From Saprospiraceae bacterium (GTDB lineage: Bacteria; Bacteroidota; Bacteroidia; Chitinophagales; Saprospiraceae): DNA of 64,000 bases. The position numbers and the translations under genes were made by a program. How positions within the stretch are numbered: position 1 is the first letter of the stretch; each line of letters starts with the position of its first letter. Location: positions 1 through 64,000 of the forward strand of contig JABAQQ010000024.1 in NCBI GenBank assembly GCA_019187225.1. The letters run 5' to 3'. This document shows, one piece after another, positions 42,490-51,238 of the stretch. The notes under the pieces were generated by a model. It was not told the DNA's origin. It did no database searches and worked only from the letters and a program-made list of their open reading frames with translations.

Positions 42490-43482
42490 TCATTCCTCGT
42501 TCAGCATTTTCCACAGCAGGTCTTTCAATTGCTGTAAGTTCTTGTTTGTCATAGAAGAAATAAAAATGACCGGAACACCTTCGGGAAGCGTCGGACGCAG
42601 CATTTTTTCTAAGTCATCGTCAATCAGGTCGGACTTTGAAATGGCGAGCAGTCGTGGTTTATCCAGCAATTCGGGGTTATATTCCGTCAGTTCGTTGAGC
42701 AGGATATTGTACTCGTCGCGGATAACGCGCTGGGTATCTGCCGGTATCAGGAACAACAACACGCTGTTGCGCTCGATGTGGCGCAGAAAGCGGTGTCCCA
42801 ATCCCCGGCCTTCGTGCGCGCCTTCGATGATGCCGGGAATATCGGCCATGATAAAGGTCTGGCCTTCGCGCACCTTGACGATGCCGAGGTTGGGCACGAG
42901 CGTGGTAAATGGGTAGTCGCCGATTTTCGGTTTGGCCGCGGTGACGGCGCTGAGGAGGGTGCTTTTGCCTGCATTGGGAAAACCCACCAACCCCACATCA
43001 GCCAATACCTTGAGTTCCAGGACGATCCACTGTTCGATGCCCGGCTCTCCGGGTTGTGCGTAGCGGGGCGTCTGGTGTGTGGCCGTTTTAAAAAAGTTGT
43101 TGCCTTTGCCGCCGCGCCCGCCGGGTAAAAGTATTTCTTTCTGCCCGGGCCGGGTGATCTCGAGCAGGAACTCCCCGGTCTCCGCGTCTTTGGCGACGGT
43201 ACCGAGCGGCACTTTCACGACCACATCTGCACCGTCGGAGCCCGTTTTCAGCCCGCCGCGACCGCCCTGCCCATCTTCTGCATAGATGTGTTTTTTGTAT
43301 TTCAGATCGAGCAGTGTCCATTCCTGCGGGTTGGCTTCCAGGATGATGTGGCCGCCGCGGCCGCCGTCGCCGCCGTCAGGGCCGCCTTTTGGCGTAGCCG
43401 GGCCCCGGTAGAAGTGCACACTGCCCGCGCCGCCTTTGCCGGAGCGGAACATTATTTTTACGTAATCAACGAAGTTTTCCAT
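42490..43482 (-). CDS. obgE: GTPase Obg/CgtA
   Basis: A 330-residue essential GTPase in ribosome maturation. The Gly-rich Obg fold covers 1-158 ([20 protein letters not shown]), followed by the GTPase domain: P-loop GFPNAGKST (167-175), G3 DIPGI, and SKSD as NKxD-like G4 motif. No OCT domain is present, as in many Bacteroidota Obg proteins. The gene converges with lpdA. An Asp-for-Asn change in G4 is not seen: it reads ISKSDL with Ser replacing Asn, which is worth noting for nucleotide specificity. Confidence 0.94.
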   Translation of the reverse strand: MENFVDYVKIMFRSGKGGAGSVHFYRGPATPKGGPDGGDGGRGGHIILEANPQEWTLLDLKYKKHIYAEDGQGGRGGLKTGSDGADVVVKVPLGTVAKDAETGEFLLEITRPGQKEILLPGGRGGKGNNFFKTATHQTPRYAQPGEPGIEQWIVLELKVLADVGLVGFPNAGKSTLLSAVTAAKPKIGDYPFTTLVPNLGIVKVREGQTFIMADIPGIIEGAHEGRGLGHRFLRHIERNSVLLFLIPADTQRVIRDEYNILLNELTEYNPELLDKPRLLAISKSDLIDDDLEKMLRPTLPEGVPVIFISSMTNKNLQQLKDLLWKMLNEE

Positions 43483-43645
43483 TACAGGGGAATGAATTTA
43501 CCGGGGTGCGAAAGAAAAGTCTGGTTTTTAAAAAACCGGGCAAATGTATGACACTTGCTACCAGCCGATAGGAAAATTGCCTTATTTTCTGACAACCAAT
43601 TAATTTTGACCCTCCGCAATACAAATACATTTTCACTTCAAATTC

Positions 43646-44389
43646 ATGGCATCACCCAAACAGCAACGCCTCATTGATCCCAACGAACCCCATTTTCTCC
43701 AGGGCCCTAAAAGCCGCAGCTTCGAGTTGTGGTTCGCCATCAAAGTGTTTTGGGAGTTTCTTCGGGGATTTCGCGCGTTGCATTTCATCGGGCCGTGCGT
43801 CACGGTATTCGGCTCGGCGCGTTTTAAGGACGGGCACCGGTACTATGAGATGGCGCAGCAACTGAGCGCCCGCATCGTTGAAGAACTGGGTTTGACCATC
43901 ATCACGGGCGGCGGCCCGGGCATCATGGAGGCGGCAAACCAGGGCGCAAAGGACGCGAATGGGCGTTCGGTGGGTTGCAACATTGTATTGCCGCACGAGC
44001 AAAGAGAAAACCCCTACCTTGATAAGTTTGTGACCATCCGCTATTTTTTCGTGCGCAAAACGCTGCTGCTCAAATACTCTTATGCTTTCGTTATTTTTCC
44101 CGGCGGTTTCGGCACAATGGACGAATTTTTTGAAACACTGACATTGGTTCAAACCGGCAAGATCGAAAACTTCCCGATCGTCGTCATGGGCATGGACTAT
44201 TACCGGCCGTTGCAGGAGTATCTCAAATTCATGGCTGAACAAGGCACGATTTCGCCGGAAGACATGAACCTGCTTCTTTTCACCGACGATATGGACGAAG
44301 CCGTCTCGCATATCCGGCAATATATTTCCAGTAGGTACAAGGTGGTCAGACGCAACCGTCCGGTGTGGTGGTTGTTTGAAAGGTCGTAG
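43646..44389 (+). CDS. LOG family (TIGR00730) Rossmann-fold protein
   Basis: A 247-residue protein with the LOG/lysine decarboxylase-like motifs: GGGPGIMEAANQGA (nucleotide-binding loop) and PGGFGTMDEFFE, the PGGxGTxxE motif. Members cleave cytokinin-like nucleotide monophosphates or other nucleotides; the substrate in bacteria is usually undefined. An N-terminal basic segment and a C-terminal basic stretch extend the minimal domain. It lies between obgE and the ribE gene, transcribed toward ribE. Confidence 0.9.
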   Translation: MASPKQQRLIDPNEPHFLQGPKSRSFELWFAIKVFWEFLRGFRALHFIGPCVTVFGSARFKDGHRYYEMAQQLSARIVEELGLTIITGGGPGIMEAANQGAKDANGRSVGCNIVLPHEQRENPYLDKFVTIRYFFVRKTLLLKYSYAFVIFPGGFGTMDEFFETLTLVQTGKIENFPIVVMGMDYYRPLQEYLKFMAEQGTISPEDMNLLLFTDDMDEAVSHIRQYISSRYKVVRRNRPVWWLFERS

Positions 44390-44469
44390 CCGTTGAAGAT
44401 GTGGTTTGAAGTATTCATTTTCAACAATTTTCAAGTGCTTGTATGACCCCTCGCAACAAGGAGGAGCCC

Positions 44470-45105
44470 TCACTTGTACAAGGCGAGGTAACGGGAAATG
44501 TATTTTCCGAGAATATCGAATTCGATGTTCACTGCATCGCCTTCCCGCAGGGTTTTGAAGTTGGTATGCTCCCAGGTATAGGGGATGATGGCCACGGAAA
44601 ACAAGTCGTCGCGCGGTTCCACTACCGTGAGGCTGACGCCGTTAATACATATGGAGCCTTTGTCTACCAGCAGGTGTTCGGGTGTGGGACGGTAGCGGAA
44701 TGTGAATCGCCATGAGCCCCCTGTTTCCGCGACTTGCACGCATTCGGCAGTATCGTCTACATGACCTTGCACAATATGGCCATCGAGGCGGCCTCCGATG
44801 GGCAGGCAGCGCTCCAGGTTTATGAATGACCCAATGACCCAATGACTCAAATTCGTTCTGCGCAGGGTCTCTTCCACTGCTGTTACGCGATGGGCGGAAA
44901 TTGCGGAAATTGCGGATTGTGGATTGCGGATTGCGGATTGCGGAGGTTCGAGACCGACGACGGTGAGGCAAACCCCATTGTGGCTCACACTCTGGTCAAT
45001 TTTCAGTTCGTGCGAAAGAGGGCTTTCAATCGTGAAATGGACGTTGGAGCGGTCTCGTTCGATGGCTTTGACGGCGCCAAGCGCTTCTATGATTCCTGTG
45101 AACAT
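44470..45105 (-). CDS. ribE: Riboflavin synthase alpha chain with in-frame repeat-derived segments
   Basis: A 211-residue riboflavin synthase, which dismutates two 6,7-dimethyl-8-ribityllumazine molecules. Both lumazine-binding repeats start canonically: MFTGIIEALGAV and, in the second, KGSICINGVSLTVVE; the first repeat has NGVCLTV. Between LTVVGLE and ETLRRTNL, where related enzymes have about 14 residues, there are about 28, including PPQSAIRNPQSAISAISAH, encoded by the CCGCAAT repeat. TNLSHWVIGSFINLE replaces the usual TNLGDLKVGDWVNVE-like segment and is coded by a GTCATTGG repeat without length change. See findings. Confidence 0.9.
   Translation of the reverse strand: MFTGIIEALGAVKAIERDRSNVHFTIESPLSHELKIDQSVSHNGVCLTVVGLEPPQSAIRNPQSAISAISAHRVTAVEETLRRTNLSHWVIGSFINLERCLPIGGRLDGHIVQGHVDDTAECVQVAETGGSWRFTFRYRPTPEHLLVDKGSICINGVSLTVVEPRDDLFSVAIIPYTWEHTNFKTLREGDAVNIEFDILGKYISRYLALYK
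44824..44851. repeat. GTCATTGG-type low-complexity repeat inside ribE
   Basis: On the ribE coding strand the bases repeat GTCATTGG, read as SHWVIGSF. This resembles the loose GTCATT family found intergenically at 26318-26356, 27790-27890 and after the NarL gene. The coding length is normal for the family. Confidence 0.6.
44894..44945. repeat. (CCGCAAT)n repeat inside ribE
   Basis: Units of CCGCAAT and TTCCGCAA on the ribE coding strand, same family as in holB and the nested repeat at 10143-10413, read as PQSAIRNPQSAISAISA. It is an insert of about 14 residues compared with E. coli-type riboflavin synthase. Confidence 0.85.
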
Positions 45106-45112
45106 GTGGGCG

Positions 45113-45160
45113 GTAGATGGTAGAGGGTAGAGGGTATATGGTGGACGGTGGACGGTGGAG
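45113..45160. repeat. TAGAGGGTAGAGGG / GTGGACGGTGGACGG tandem repeat
   Basis: Two short tandem stretches between ribE and aroB: GGTAGATGGTAGAGGGTAG and GTGGACGGTGGACGGTGG. Related to the repeat at 4578-4640. On the minus strand it precedes ribE and follows aroB. Confidence 0.6.
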
Positions 45161-45165
45161 CAAAA

Positions 45166-46230
45166 TTAACTACTTGATTCGTTGTAAAACAACAAGCTTT
45201 GCTCTACTACTTGACGGTCGGGCTCCAAAATGCGCATCGAAAACGGTTCTGCACCGGGCAGGGTCATGCGGACTTTTCCGGCGACGTTTTTTTTGTCCTG
45301 ATGCATCAAATTCCAAATGCCGGGAAATGCCGATTCCGGAACAGGACGGTGCGGGAAATGACTTTTAATTACCGCAATTACCTCTTCCAATTTTCCCAGA
45401 TTCCCGATCCAACTTTCGCAGACCATCCCTACCGCCACCGCTTCGCCGTGTGTGATCGGGTTGTCCGTTTCCAAAAAACAACTTTCTACGGCGTGGCCGA
45501 TGGTATGGCCGAAATTCAGGATCGCCCGCAGCCCTTTTTCCAGGGGGTCTTCCTGTACGACGCGGACTTTGACGGCGATGGAGGCACGGAGGATATCGTA
45601 CCATTTGTCTGTGAGGTGGTGACTGCCAGTCACCGCCTCACTTTGTAGCCGTTGCCACAGTTCCGGGTCGCCGATAAGCGCGTGTTTGATCACCTCGGCG
45701 AAGCCGCTGCGCCATTCGCGTTCGGGCAGGGTTTTCAGAAAATCAGGATCAGCAAATACTGCTGCGGGGTTTTTAAAAACGCCGATCGTATTTTTAACGC
45801 CCTGAAAATCAATACCCAATTTGCCACCTATGGCCGCGTCGGTCATAGCAAGCAGTGTCGTGGGGATTTGAATGAAATCCACACCTCGTTTCCAGGTAGC
45901 GGCGCAAAAGCCACCCATGTCGCCGATGACACCGCCGCCGAGGTTGACGACAAGGGCCTTGCGGTCGAGTTGAGTATCGAGCATTTGTTGCCAGATCGCC
46001 TGGCAGGTGTCAAGGGATTTGAAGTGTTCACCGGCAGGGATTTTTGCAACTTTTACCCAATCGGGCAATTCTGTTTTTTCCCGAAAAACGGGCAGGCAGG
46101 CGCGGTGTGTATTTTCGTCGGTAATGATATAGAGTTGGGAATAATCCCGCGTATGGAGCCAGGCCTTGAATGTGCTGCGCAAATCGCCGAGTGAGATGGA
46201 ATAATCGCCGGATTGGAAGGTGTGTGGCAT
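45166..46230 (-). CDS. aroB: 3-dehydroquinate synthase
   Basis: A 354-residue shikimate-pathway enzyme converting DAHP to 3-dehydroquinate with NAD and zinc. Motifs: NAD-binding GGGVIGDMGGFCAATWKRG; TLLAMTDAAIGGKLG with metal/substrate residues; metal His in NFGHTIGHAVE. Start taken at ATG 46230 (MPHTFQSGDYSI), which begins 6 bases after the histidine-kinase stop; the frame is open from 46260 but that adds ten residues without family match. Directly downstream of the kinase gene, so the two are probably co-transcribed although unrelated in function. Confidence 0.92.
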   Translation of the reverse strand: MPHTFQSGDYSISLGDLRSTFKAWLHTRDYSQLYIITDENTHRACLPVFREKTELPDWVKVAKIPAGEHFKSLDTCQAIWQQMLDTQLDRKALVVNLGGGVIGDMGGFCAATWKRGVDFIQIPTTLLAMTDAAIGGKLGIDFQGVKNTIGVFKNPAAVFADPDFLKTLPEREWRSGFAEVIKHALIGDPELWQRLQSEAVTGSHHLTDKWYDILRASIAVKVRVVQEDPLEKGLRAILNFGHTIGHAVESCFLETDNPITHGEAVAVGMVCESWIGNLGKLEEVIAVIKSHFPHRPVPESAFPGIWNLMHQDKKNVAGKVRMTLPGAEPFSMRILEPDRQVVEQSLLFYNESSS

Positions 46231-46235
46231 GGGAT

Positions 46236-47528
46236 CTATGCTTTTGAAAACGGCATCCACACCTCGATCGTTGTCCCTTTGCCCGGCTCACTGTGCAGAT
46301 TGATCTTCCATTTGTGCTCCTTACAAATCGTCTTCACATAGAATAAGCCGAGGCCGAAGCCTTTTACATTGTGCACGTTGCCGGTGGGCACGCGGTAAAA
46401 CTTGTCGAAGATGTGTTTCTGATGTTCTTTGGCGATGCCGACGCCGTTGTCCCGAACGCTGAGCACCACCCCGTCGCCTTCGTTTTTCAAACCAATGCGG
46501 ATATCAGGCGCACCTTTGCTGTATTTCACGCCGTTGTCCACGAGATTGTGGATGATATTGGTCAGGTGCAGGCGGTCGGCCATGACGATGGCATTAGCGG
46601 CGTCGAGGTCGAGCTGTAGTGTACCTTTCGCTTCGTGTACTTTCATTTCGATGGAAGGCGACACGCCGCGAACAAGCTCGGTAAGGTCAATTTCTTCAAG
46701 GTTCAATTCGATCTTGTCGCGCTCGATCTTGGCCAGTTGCAACACCTTTTCCACCTGGGTATTGAGGCGCAATACCTGTTCCTTGATGATGTGCGAATAG
46801 CGGTTCAGGCGGGCGTCTTCTTTTATTTTTTCATTGTTCAGAAAAACGTCGGTCGAAATGTTGATGGTCGAAATCGGCGTCTTGAACTCGTGGGTCATGT
46901 TGTTGATAAAATCCCGCTGCAGTTCAGACAGTTGTTTCTGACGCAGGATGACGAACATACTGTAAATAAAAAACGCCAGGGTGACGAGCATAAGCGCCGT
47001 GAAAAAGATCACGATCCACATGTTGCTCAGGATATTGGCGTATTTATCGGGGAAACGCACGCCGAAATAATAGTTGAATTCGGTTTTTGTGTGCGGTGGC
47101 AAGGCTTCATCCTGATTCAACTGGGCGCTACCGAAAGGTTTGGCTTTGTTGTATTTGATGGTTTTACCGGTCACCATCTGCTTGCTCGAACAATCGAACA
47201 CACCATACTGGAAGTCTTCGTGAAGGCCCTGGCTTTCAAACGATTTTTTCAAAAAAAACTCCAGCGTGTTCGGGTCGAAATCATTATCCACGTTTACCAC
47301 ATAATAGTTGGATGACAGCCGGTCAATCAGATCCTGCGATGGCAATTCAAAGGGAGTCGCCTGCGACAACTCGTTAGCAGCATCCATCAGTGCCTGCGTC
47401 ACTTTCCGGTTGAACTCCTGTTCCTGCAAATCCCAGGTGCGCAACACCCAATAGGTTTGCACAGCGAGCAAGCTCAGCATCGAGATCGCCCCTAATACAA
47501 TGACACGGCGTATGATGGCATTGGTCAT
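46236..47528 (-). CDS. Membrane sensor histidine kinase (HisKA type)
   Basis: A 430-residue sensor kinase with two membrane helices (about 9-29 and 170-194) enclosing a periplasmic sensor of about 140 residues with one Cys (FDCSSKQM). The cytoplasmic part has His213 in INNMTHEFKTPISTI (HisKA), the N box LTNIIHNLVDNGVKYS and G boxes SVRDNGVGI and GFGLGLFYV. No response regulator gene adjoins; the nearest DNA-binding partner in this direction is the TrpR-like gene upstream. It is followed directly by aroB. Confidence 0.9.
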   Translation of the reverse strand: MTNAIIRRVIVLGAISMLSLLAVQTYWVLRTWDLQEQEFNRKVTQALMDAANELSQATPFELPSQDLIDRLSSNYYVVNVDNDFDPNTLEFFLKKSFESQGLHEDFQYGVFDCSSKQMVTGKTIKYNKAKPFGSAQLNQDEALPPHTKTEFNYYFGVRFPDKYANILSNMWIVIFFTALMLVTLAFFIYSMFVILRQKQLSELQRDFINNMTHEFKTPISTINISTDVFLNNEKIKEDARLNRYSHIIKEQVLRLNTQVEKVLQLAKIERDKIELNLEEIDLTELVRGVSPSIEMKVHEAKGTLQLDLDAANAIVMADRLHLTNIIHNLVDNGVKYSKGAPDIRIGLKNEGDGVVLSVRDNGVGIAKEHQKHIFDKFYRVPTGNVHNVKGFGLGLFYVKTICKEHKWKINLHSEPGKGTTIEVWMPFSKA

Positions 47529-47536
47529 AGTTTTAT

Positions 47537-47632
47537 GACTTTAGACGTTGGACATTTGGATATTGGACGTGGTCACATCGTTTCCCGGTCGGTTGGTTTT
47601 GTCCAAAGCCAAAATATCCAACGTCCAAAGTC
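47537..47632. repeat. Inverted repeat of TTTGGACGTTGG type
   Basis: Arms GACTTTAGACGTTGGA at 47537-47552 and its near complement at 47617-47632 (one mismatch in 16) flank a GGACATTTGGATATTGGAC stretch and its complement. It lies between the TrpR-like gene and the kinase. A sister element is at 52085-52151. Confidence 0.75.
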
Positions 47633-47655
47633 AACAATTCCAACGTCCAAACCTT

Positions 47656-47910
47656 TCACCCTCTCCAAATCTCAAGGTACTTCTTCACCGCTTCGCGGTT
47701 GTCGCGGTACACTTTTGCGCCACGTGTGGCAGTGACAATGCTGCAGGGCACCTCTTTAGCGACTTCGCGTTGTGTGAGGCCGCGGTCAAAAGCGTCAAAA
47801 ATCCTCCAGCGTTCGGTCATCATGTCGCGCTCGTGCTCTGTAAACGTCAAATGGAGCAGTTCGTTGAATTCGGCTTCAGTACGGGCAGATTTGAACAGTT
47901 CGTAAAGCAT
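47656..47910 (-). CDS. Trp repressor family (TrpR/YerC-like) regulator
   Basis: An 84-residue helix-turn-helix regulator. The middle FTEHERDMMTERWRIFDAF and DRGLTQREVAKEVPCSIVTATRG carry the TrpR/YerC-YecD pattern, in which the HTH region TQREVAKEV precedes the conserved TATRG. In Bacteroidota such proteins are found outside trp operons and their ligand is not always tryptophan. No trp gene is near; trpS at the other end of the window is unlinked. Start at ATG 47910 (MLYELFKSARTEAEF). Confidence 0.85.
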   Translation of the reverse strand: MLYELFKSARTEAEFNELLHLTFTEHERDMMTERWRIFDAFDRGLTQREVAKEVPCSIVTATRGAKVYRDNREAVKKYLEIWRG

Positions 47911-48062
47911 GGTAAGGGCATTTTCGCAAAGGCAAAGTTCGGTAGGGTTCGCGAAATTCAAACAGGATTTGCAATCCGTTCAAATTCAATAACAAAAACA
48001 CAATTTTCTTAACCCTTTTTTGTACAACCACACCGCCATTGAACCGCACTCAAACACTGCTT

Positions 48063-49217
48063 TTAAGCCCTCTTTTTGTACGACCACACCGCCAACCCGT
48101 TCACTGCGATGGCATAGGTAAGTACAGAGAAATAATTGGTCTTAATATCCTGAAAGTCAGCGCCTTTGAGCAATACGAGCCGCATGAATTCTACAAAATA
48201 CTGGATGGGGTTCAATACGTTGAGCCATTGAGCCCATTGCGGCATACTCTCGACGGGCGTAAACAACCCACACATCAGGATAAATATCAGGAGAAAAAAC
48301 CAAACGGTGAACGTAGCCTGCTGCTGCGAATCGGAAAAATTGGAGATGAAAAAGCCAAAACCCAGCATACAGGGCGTGAAAGTTGCCGTGTACAGGAAAA
48401 CCAGCCCCAGGTTGCCCACCATTGGAATATCGAACATGAGTTTGCCTGCTGCCAGCCCCACCGTCATCATCACAAGTGAAAGCAACCAGAACGGCAGGAG
48501 CTTGCCCAAAATAAATTGCCACTTCTGCACGGGTGTCACGTTCAATTGCTCGATGGTGCCGATCTCGCGCTCGCGAACGATGTTCAGCGCAGTCAGAAAG
48601 CCTATGATGAGCGCCACGATTTCTCCCAGAATGCCGGGCACCATAAAGGTTTTGTAGTCTAATTTTGGGTTATACCAATTGGAATATGTGATCTGGACGG
48701 TTGACGGGGCGGTGGCGTATCCTCCCCCCTCCGCGGTAGCCGGCGCAGTGGAAACGGTGCGCGCCATCCATTTTTCCGCAAATTCAATATTGAAGTCGCG
48801 GACGATATTTTGCGCGTATCCCATGCCCAGGCCGGCTTTGGTCGCATTGATGGCATTGGCGACCAATGAAACGGTTGCGTGATTTTCCCGCACCAGGTCG
48901 CGTTCAAAATGGGCGGGGATTTCCAAAATGATGTCCACCCGGTCGTTGGCCATGGCATGATCGGCTTCCTTAGTGGCAAAAGTGGTTTGTTTCACTTTAA
49001 AATATCCCGAAGCGCTGAACTTCGCTGCGAGTTGCCGCGATGCCGGCGACAAATCGTGATCCACGACGGCCAATGCGAGGTTTTTTACTTCATAATTGGC
49101 CGCATAAGACAATAAAATGGTCTGCAATACTGGCATGATCAGTAACAGGACCAGCATTGTCTTATTGCGGAATATCTGAAGGAATTCCTTTTGAACGAGG
49201 AAGAGGACAGTTCGCAT
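48063..49217 (-). CDS. ABC-2 type transporter permease (YbhR/YbhS-like)
   Basis: A 384-residue permease of the YbhS/YbhR group. An N-terminal helix (about 20-40), a large periplasmic domain (45-185) and five helices (about 195-375: GILGEIVALIIGFLTALNIV, FWLLSLVMMTVGLAAGKLMF). It has the ABC-2 signature REREIGTIEQLNVTPVQKWQFILGK (quoted in part). With the permease at 49305-50456 and two ATPases upstream it forms a drug or lipid exporter. Last gene of the cluster. Confidence 0.92.
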   Translation of the reverse strand: MRTVLFLVQKEFLQIFRNKTMLVLLLIMPVLQTILLSYAANYEVKNLALAVVDHDLSPASRQLAAKFSASGYFKVKQTTFATKEADHAMANDRVDIILEIPAHFERDLVRENHATVSLVANAINATKAGLGMGYAQNIVRDFNIEFAEKWMARTVSTAPATAEGGGYATAPSTVQITYSNWYNPKLDYKTFMVPGILGEIVALIIGFLTALNIVREREIGTIEQLNVTPVQKWQFILGKLLPFWLLSLVMMTVGLAAGKLMFDIPMVGNLGLVFLYTATFTPCMLGFGFFISNFSDSQQQATFTVWFFLLIFILMCGLFTPVESMPQWAQWLNVLNPIQYFVEFMRLVLLKGADFQDIKTNYFSVLTYAIAVNGLAVWSYKKRA

Positions 49218-49304
49218 TTTTCAATGTTGCATTATGAATGATAAATGATAAATAGGCGGCGCATAGATGAGGGGTGTTTGCTGTGCATCACACATCACTC
49301 ATGG

Positions 49305-50456
49305 TTATTCCAGGCGATCTTTAAAATTCTTCATACTCAGCGTTAAAAAGAACAAGGCCATTCCTCCCAGAGCAAGTGTTTGTTGCCATAGCACATCCGG
49401 TCCCACGCCTTTGATCATAACACCTTTGATGATGGTATTGAACCATGTCGCTGGAATGACGGTACCGATCATCTGCAACAACCAGGGCATACTTTCGCGG
49501 GGGAAGAGGAACCCTGACAACAACATTGTCGGCATCAGGAGACCCAATGCAGACATGAACATGGCTGTCATCTGGTCTTTCGCCCTGGTGCTGATAAAAA
49601 TACCCAACGACAGTGCGACGAACATGTACAACACACATTCTGCCGCCAGAAACAACAAAGATCCGTGCATCGGCATGCCAAACACGAATATGCCGAGCAC
49701 TACCACCACTGCGGCGTTCAGAAACGACAGAGCGAGATAAGGCGCCGTTTTACCCAGGATAATTTGGATCGGTTTGAGCGGCGATACCAAAAGAACTTCC
49801 ATAGTGCCCAATTCTTTCTCCTTAGCGATCGTAACAGAAGTCATCATGGCCGATACCAGCATCAGGATCATGGTCATCACCCCCGGAACAAAGTTGAATA
49901 CAGATTTTTGCTCGGGATTATAGCGCATGCGCGTCTCCGTTTTGATCTGCGGCGATTGGGGATACAGGATTGGGAATTTTTCCCGCTGGTAATCAGCAAT
50001 AATGGCATTGGAGTAGTTGATCAGAGTTGTGGCCGTATTGGGATCGCTGGCGTCGCCGAGGAGTTGGATGGTCGCTGCAGGGCGGCTGAGAGAAGACGGT
50101 TCATTCAGGCTTACAGCGAAATTATCCGGGAATATGATGGCCATCTTGATTTTGCCTTTGCGAAAAGCAGGTTCGAGTTCTTCTGCTGAAACAAGATATT
50201 GTTCTAAGTGAAAATAGCCGCTCGATATAAGTTTATTGGTCAGCGCGATGCTTTCCGTATCTTTCGAGGGATCGAGCACGGCAATGGCGGCGTTTTTGAT
50301 CTCGTTGGTCAGTACAAAACCGAATAGCAATACCTGCATCACCGGCATTCCGAACAGAATGAGCAAGGTGCGCCGGTCGCGGAGGATGTGGCGAAATTCT
50401 TTCGCGACAAACGCCATAAAACGCCCGCGTTTTGTGTCATTTTTTGAAGAATCCAT
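49305..50456 (-). CDS. ABC-2 type transporter permease (YbhR/YbhS-like)
   Basis: A 383-residue permease paralogous to the previous one: helix at 20-45 (RTLLILFGMPVMQVLLFGFVL), periplasmic part, then KEKELGTMEVLLVSPLKPIQIILGK (quoted in part) and five C-terminal helices. The two permeases probably form a heterodimer. Start at the ATG 50456 (MDSSKNDTKRGRF); 25 upstream in-frame residues are not needed. Separated from the other permease by 87 bases. Confidence 0.92.
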   Translation of the reverse strand: MDSSKNDTKRGRFMAFVAKEFRHILRDRRTLLILFGMPVMQVLLFGFVLTNEIKNAAIAVLDPSKDTESIALTNKLISSGYFHLEQYLVSAEELEPAFRKGKIKMAIIFPDNFAVSLNEPSSLSRPAATIQLLGDASDPNTATTLINYSNAIIADYQREKFPILYPQSPQIKTETRMRYNPEQKSVFNFVPGVMTMILMLVSAMMTSVTIAKEKELGTMEVLLVSPLKPIQIILGKTAPYLALSFLNAAVVVVLGIFVFGMPMHGSLLFLAAECVLYMFVALSLGIFISTRAKDQMTAMFMSALGLLMPTMLLSGFLFPRESMPWLLQMIGTVIPATWFNTIIKGVMIKGVGPDVLWQQTLALGGMALFFLTLSMKNFKDRLE

Positions 50457-50621
50457 ATCGCAAATTATCTTTGTAAAAATTTTTAAGCCATGACCCAAGG
50501 TGCAACTGCCGCTCCGGCGCACTCTTCCCACAGCGATAAAAAATTGCCATTCACCTCAGCGACGGGGAGGTTTTCCATGCCATACCTAAAATGACCGACT
50601 TGACGGATTAGAGATATTGAA

Positions 50622-51077
50622 TCACAACCAGCGCGGCACTTTCCGGCAGTATTCCTCATATGCCTGACCGAACTGTTTTTCCAAAAGCGGTTCTTCAATA
50701 ATTCTCACGAACAGATTGAAGATCAGGACGATTGCCATGCTGTACGCTATCACAGGGATGCTCGCATACCAAACGGACCATCCCGCAAGCATGGTCATGA
50801 TGCCCAGGTACATCGGATTGCGTGAATAACTGTACAGTTGCGCAGTAACCAATTTTTTGGGTGGATCGAGCGGGAAAGGCGTGCCCTCCCCTTTGGTCAT
50901 GAAATCCCAGATGCAGATCAGCAAAATGGTCAGACCCAACCCGATCAGAGGCAATCCCAACCAAGTCCACCAACCGTGCAACCCATCGCTGCGCCGGCCC
51001 AGCCACAGCGGCAAGTACACGCCGACCGTGCCGGGAATAAGGAGGGTGAAGAGTAAGTTTTTAAGCAAGAGTTTCAT
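50622..51077 (-). CDS. Methyltransferase family membrane protein (isoprenylcysteine methyltransferase/PEMT-like)
   Basis: A 151-residue integral membrane protein: four helices (about 4-20, 30-60, 85-110, 112-135) and the C-terminal PEMT/ICMT signature SRNPMYLGI, followed by EEPLLEKQFGQAYEEYCRKVPRWL (quoted in part), conserved in bacterial methyltransferases of this fold. Substrate unknown; it may modify a lipid or the exporter's cargo. It lies inside the ABC cluster. Start at ATG 51077; further in-frame starts exist at 51086 and, through the tandem repeat, at a TTG, but no family match supports them. Confidence 0.83.
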   Translation of the reverse strand: MKLLLKNLLFTLLIPGTVGVYLPLWLGRRSDGLHGWWTWLGLPLIGLGLTILLICIWDFMTKGEGTPFPLDPPKKLVTAQLYSYSRNPMYLGIMTMLAGWSVWYASIPVIAYSMAIVLIFNLFVRIIEEPLLEKQFGQAYEEYCRKVPRWL

Positions 51078-51091
51078 TGTTGTCATTTTAT

Positions 51092-51227
51092 CCACCGGTA
51101 AATCGGTGGGTTGAGTGTCCAAAGTCCTCAGGACTCCCACCGGTAAATCGGTGGGTTGAGTGTCCAAAGTCCTCAGGACTCCCACCGATAAATCGGTGGG
51201 TTGAGTGTCCAAAGTCCTCAGGACTTT
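51092..51227. repeat. 45-bp tandem repeat, three copies, upstream of the methyltransferase gene
   Basis: Three copies of a 45-base unit start at 51092, 51137 and 51182. Each holds the near-palindrome CCACCGGTAAATCGGTGG, the spacer GTTGAGTGTCC, and the perfect palindrome AGTCCTCAGGACT. A unit is 15 codons (DTQPTDLPVGVLRTL on the minus strand), so the frame stays open in the gene's own direction. The copies differ by single bases. Confidence 0.88.
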
Positions 51228-51238
51228 TTCATTTCAGC

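Noticed and set aside
47911-48062. TTTCGC...GCGAAA dyad upstream of the TrpR-like gene
   Set aside because: The 6-bp arms are short and spaced widely; not enough to call an operator.
51092-51227. Tandem array considered as a CRISPR
   Set aside because: Units are directly adjacent with no unique spacers and no cas genes lie nearby.
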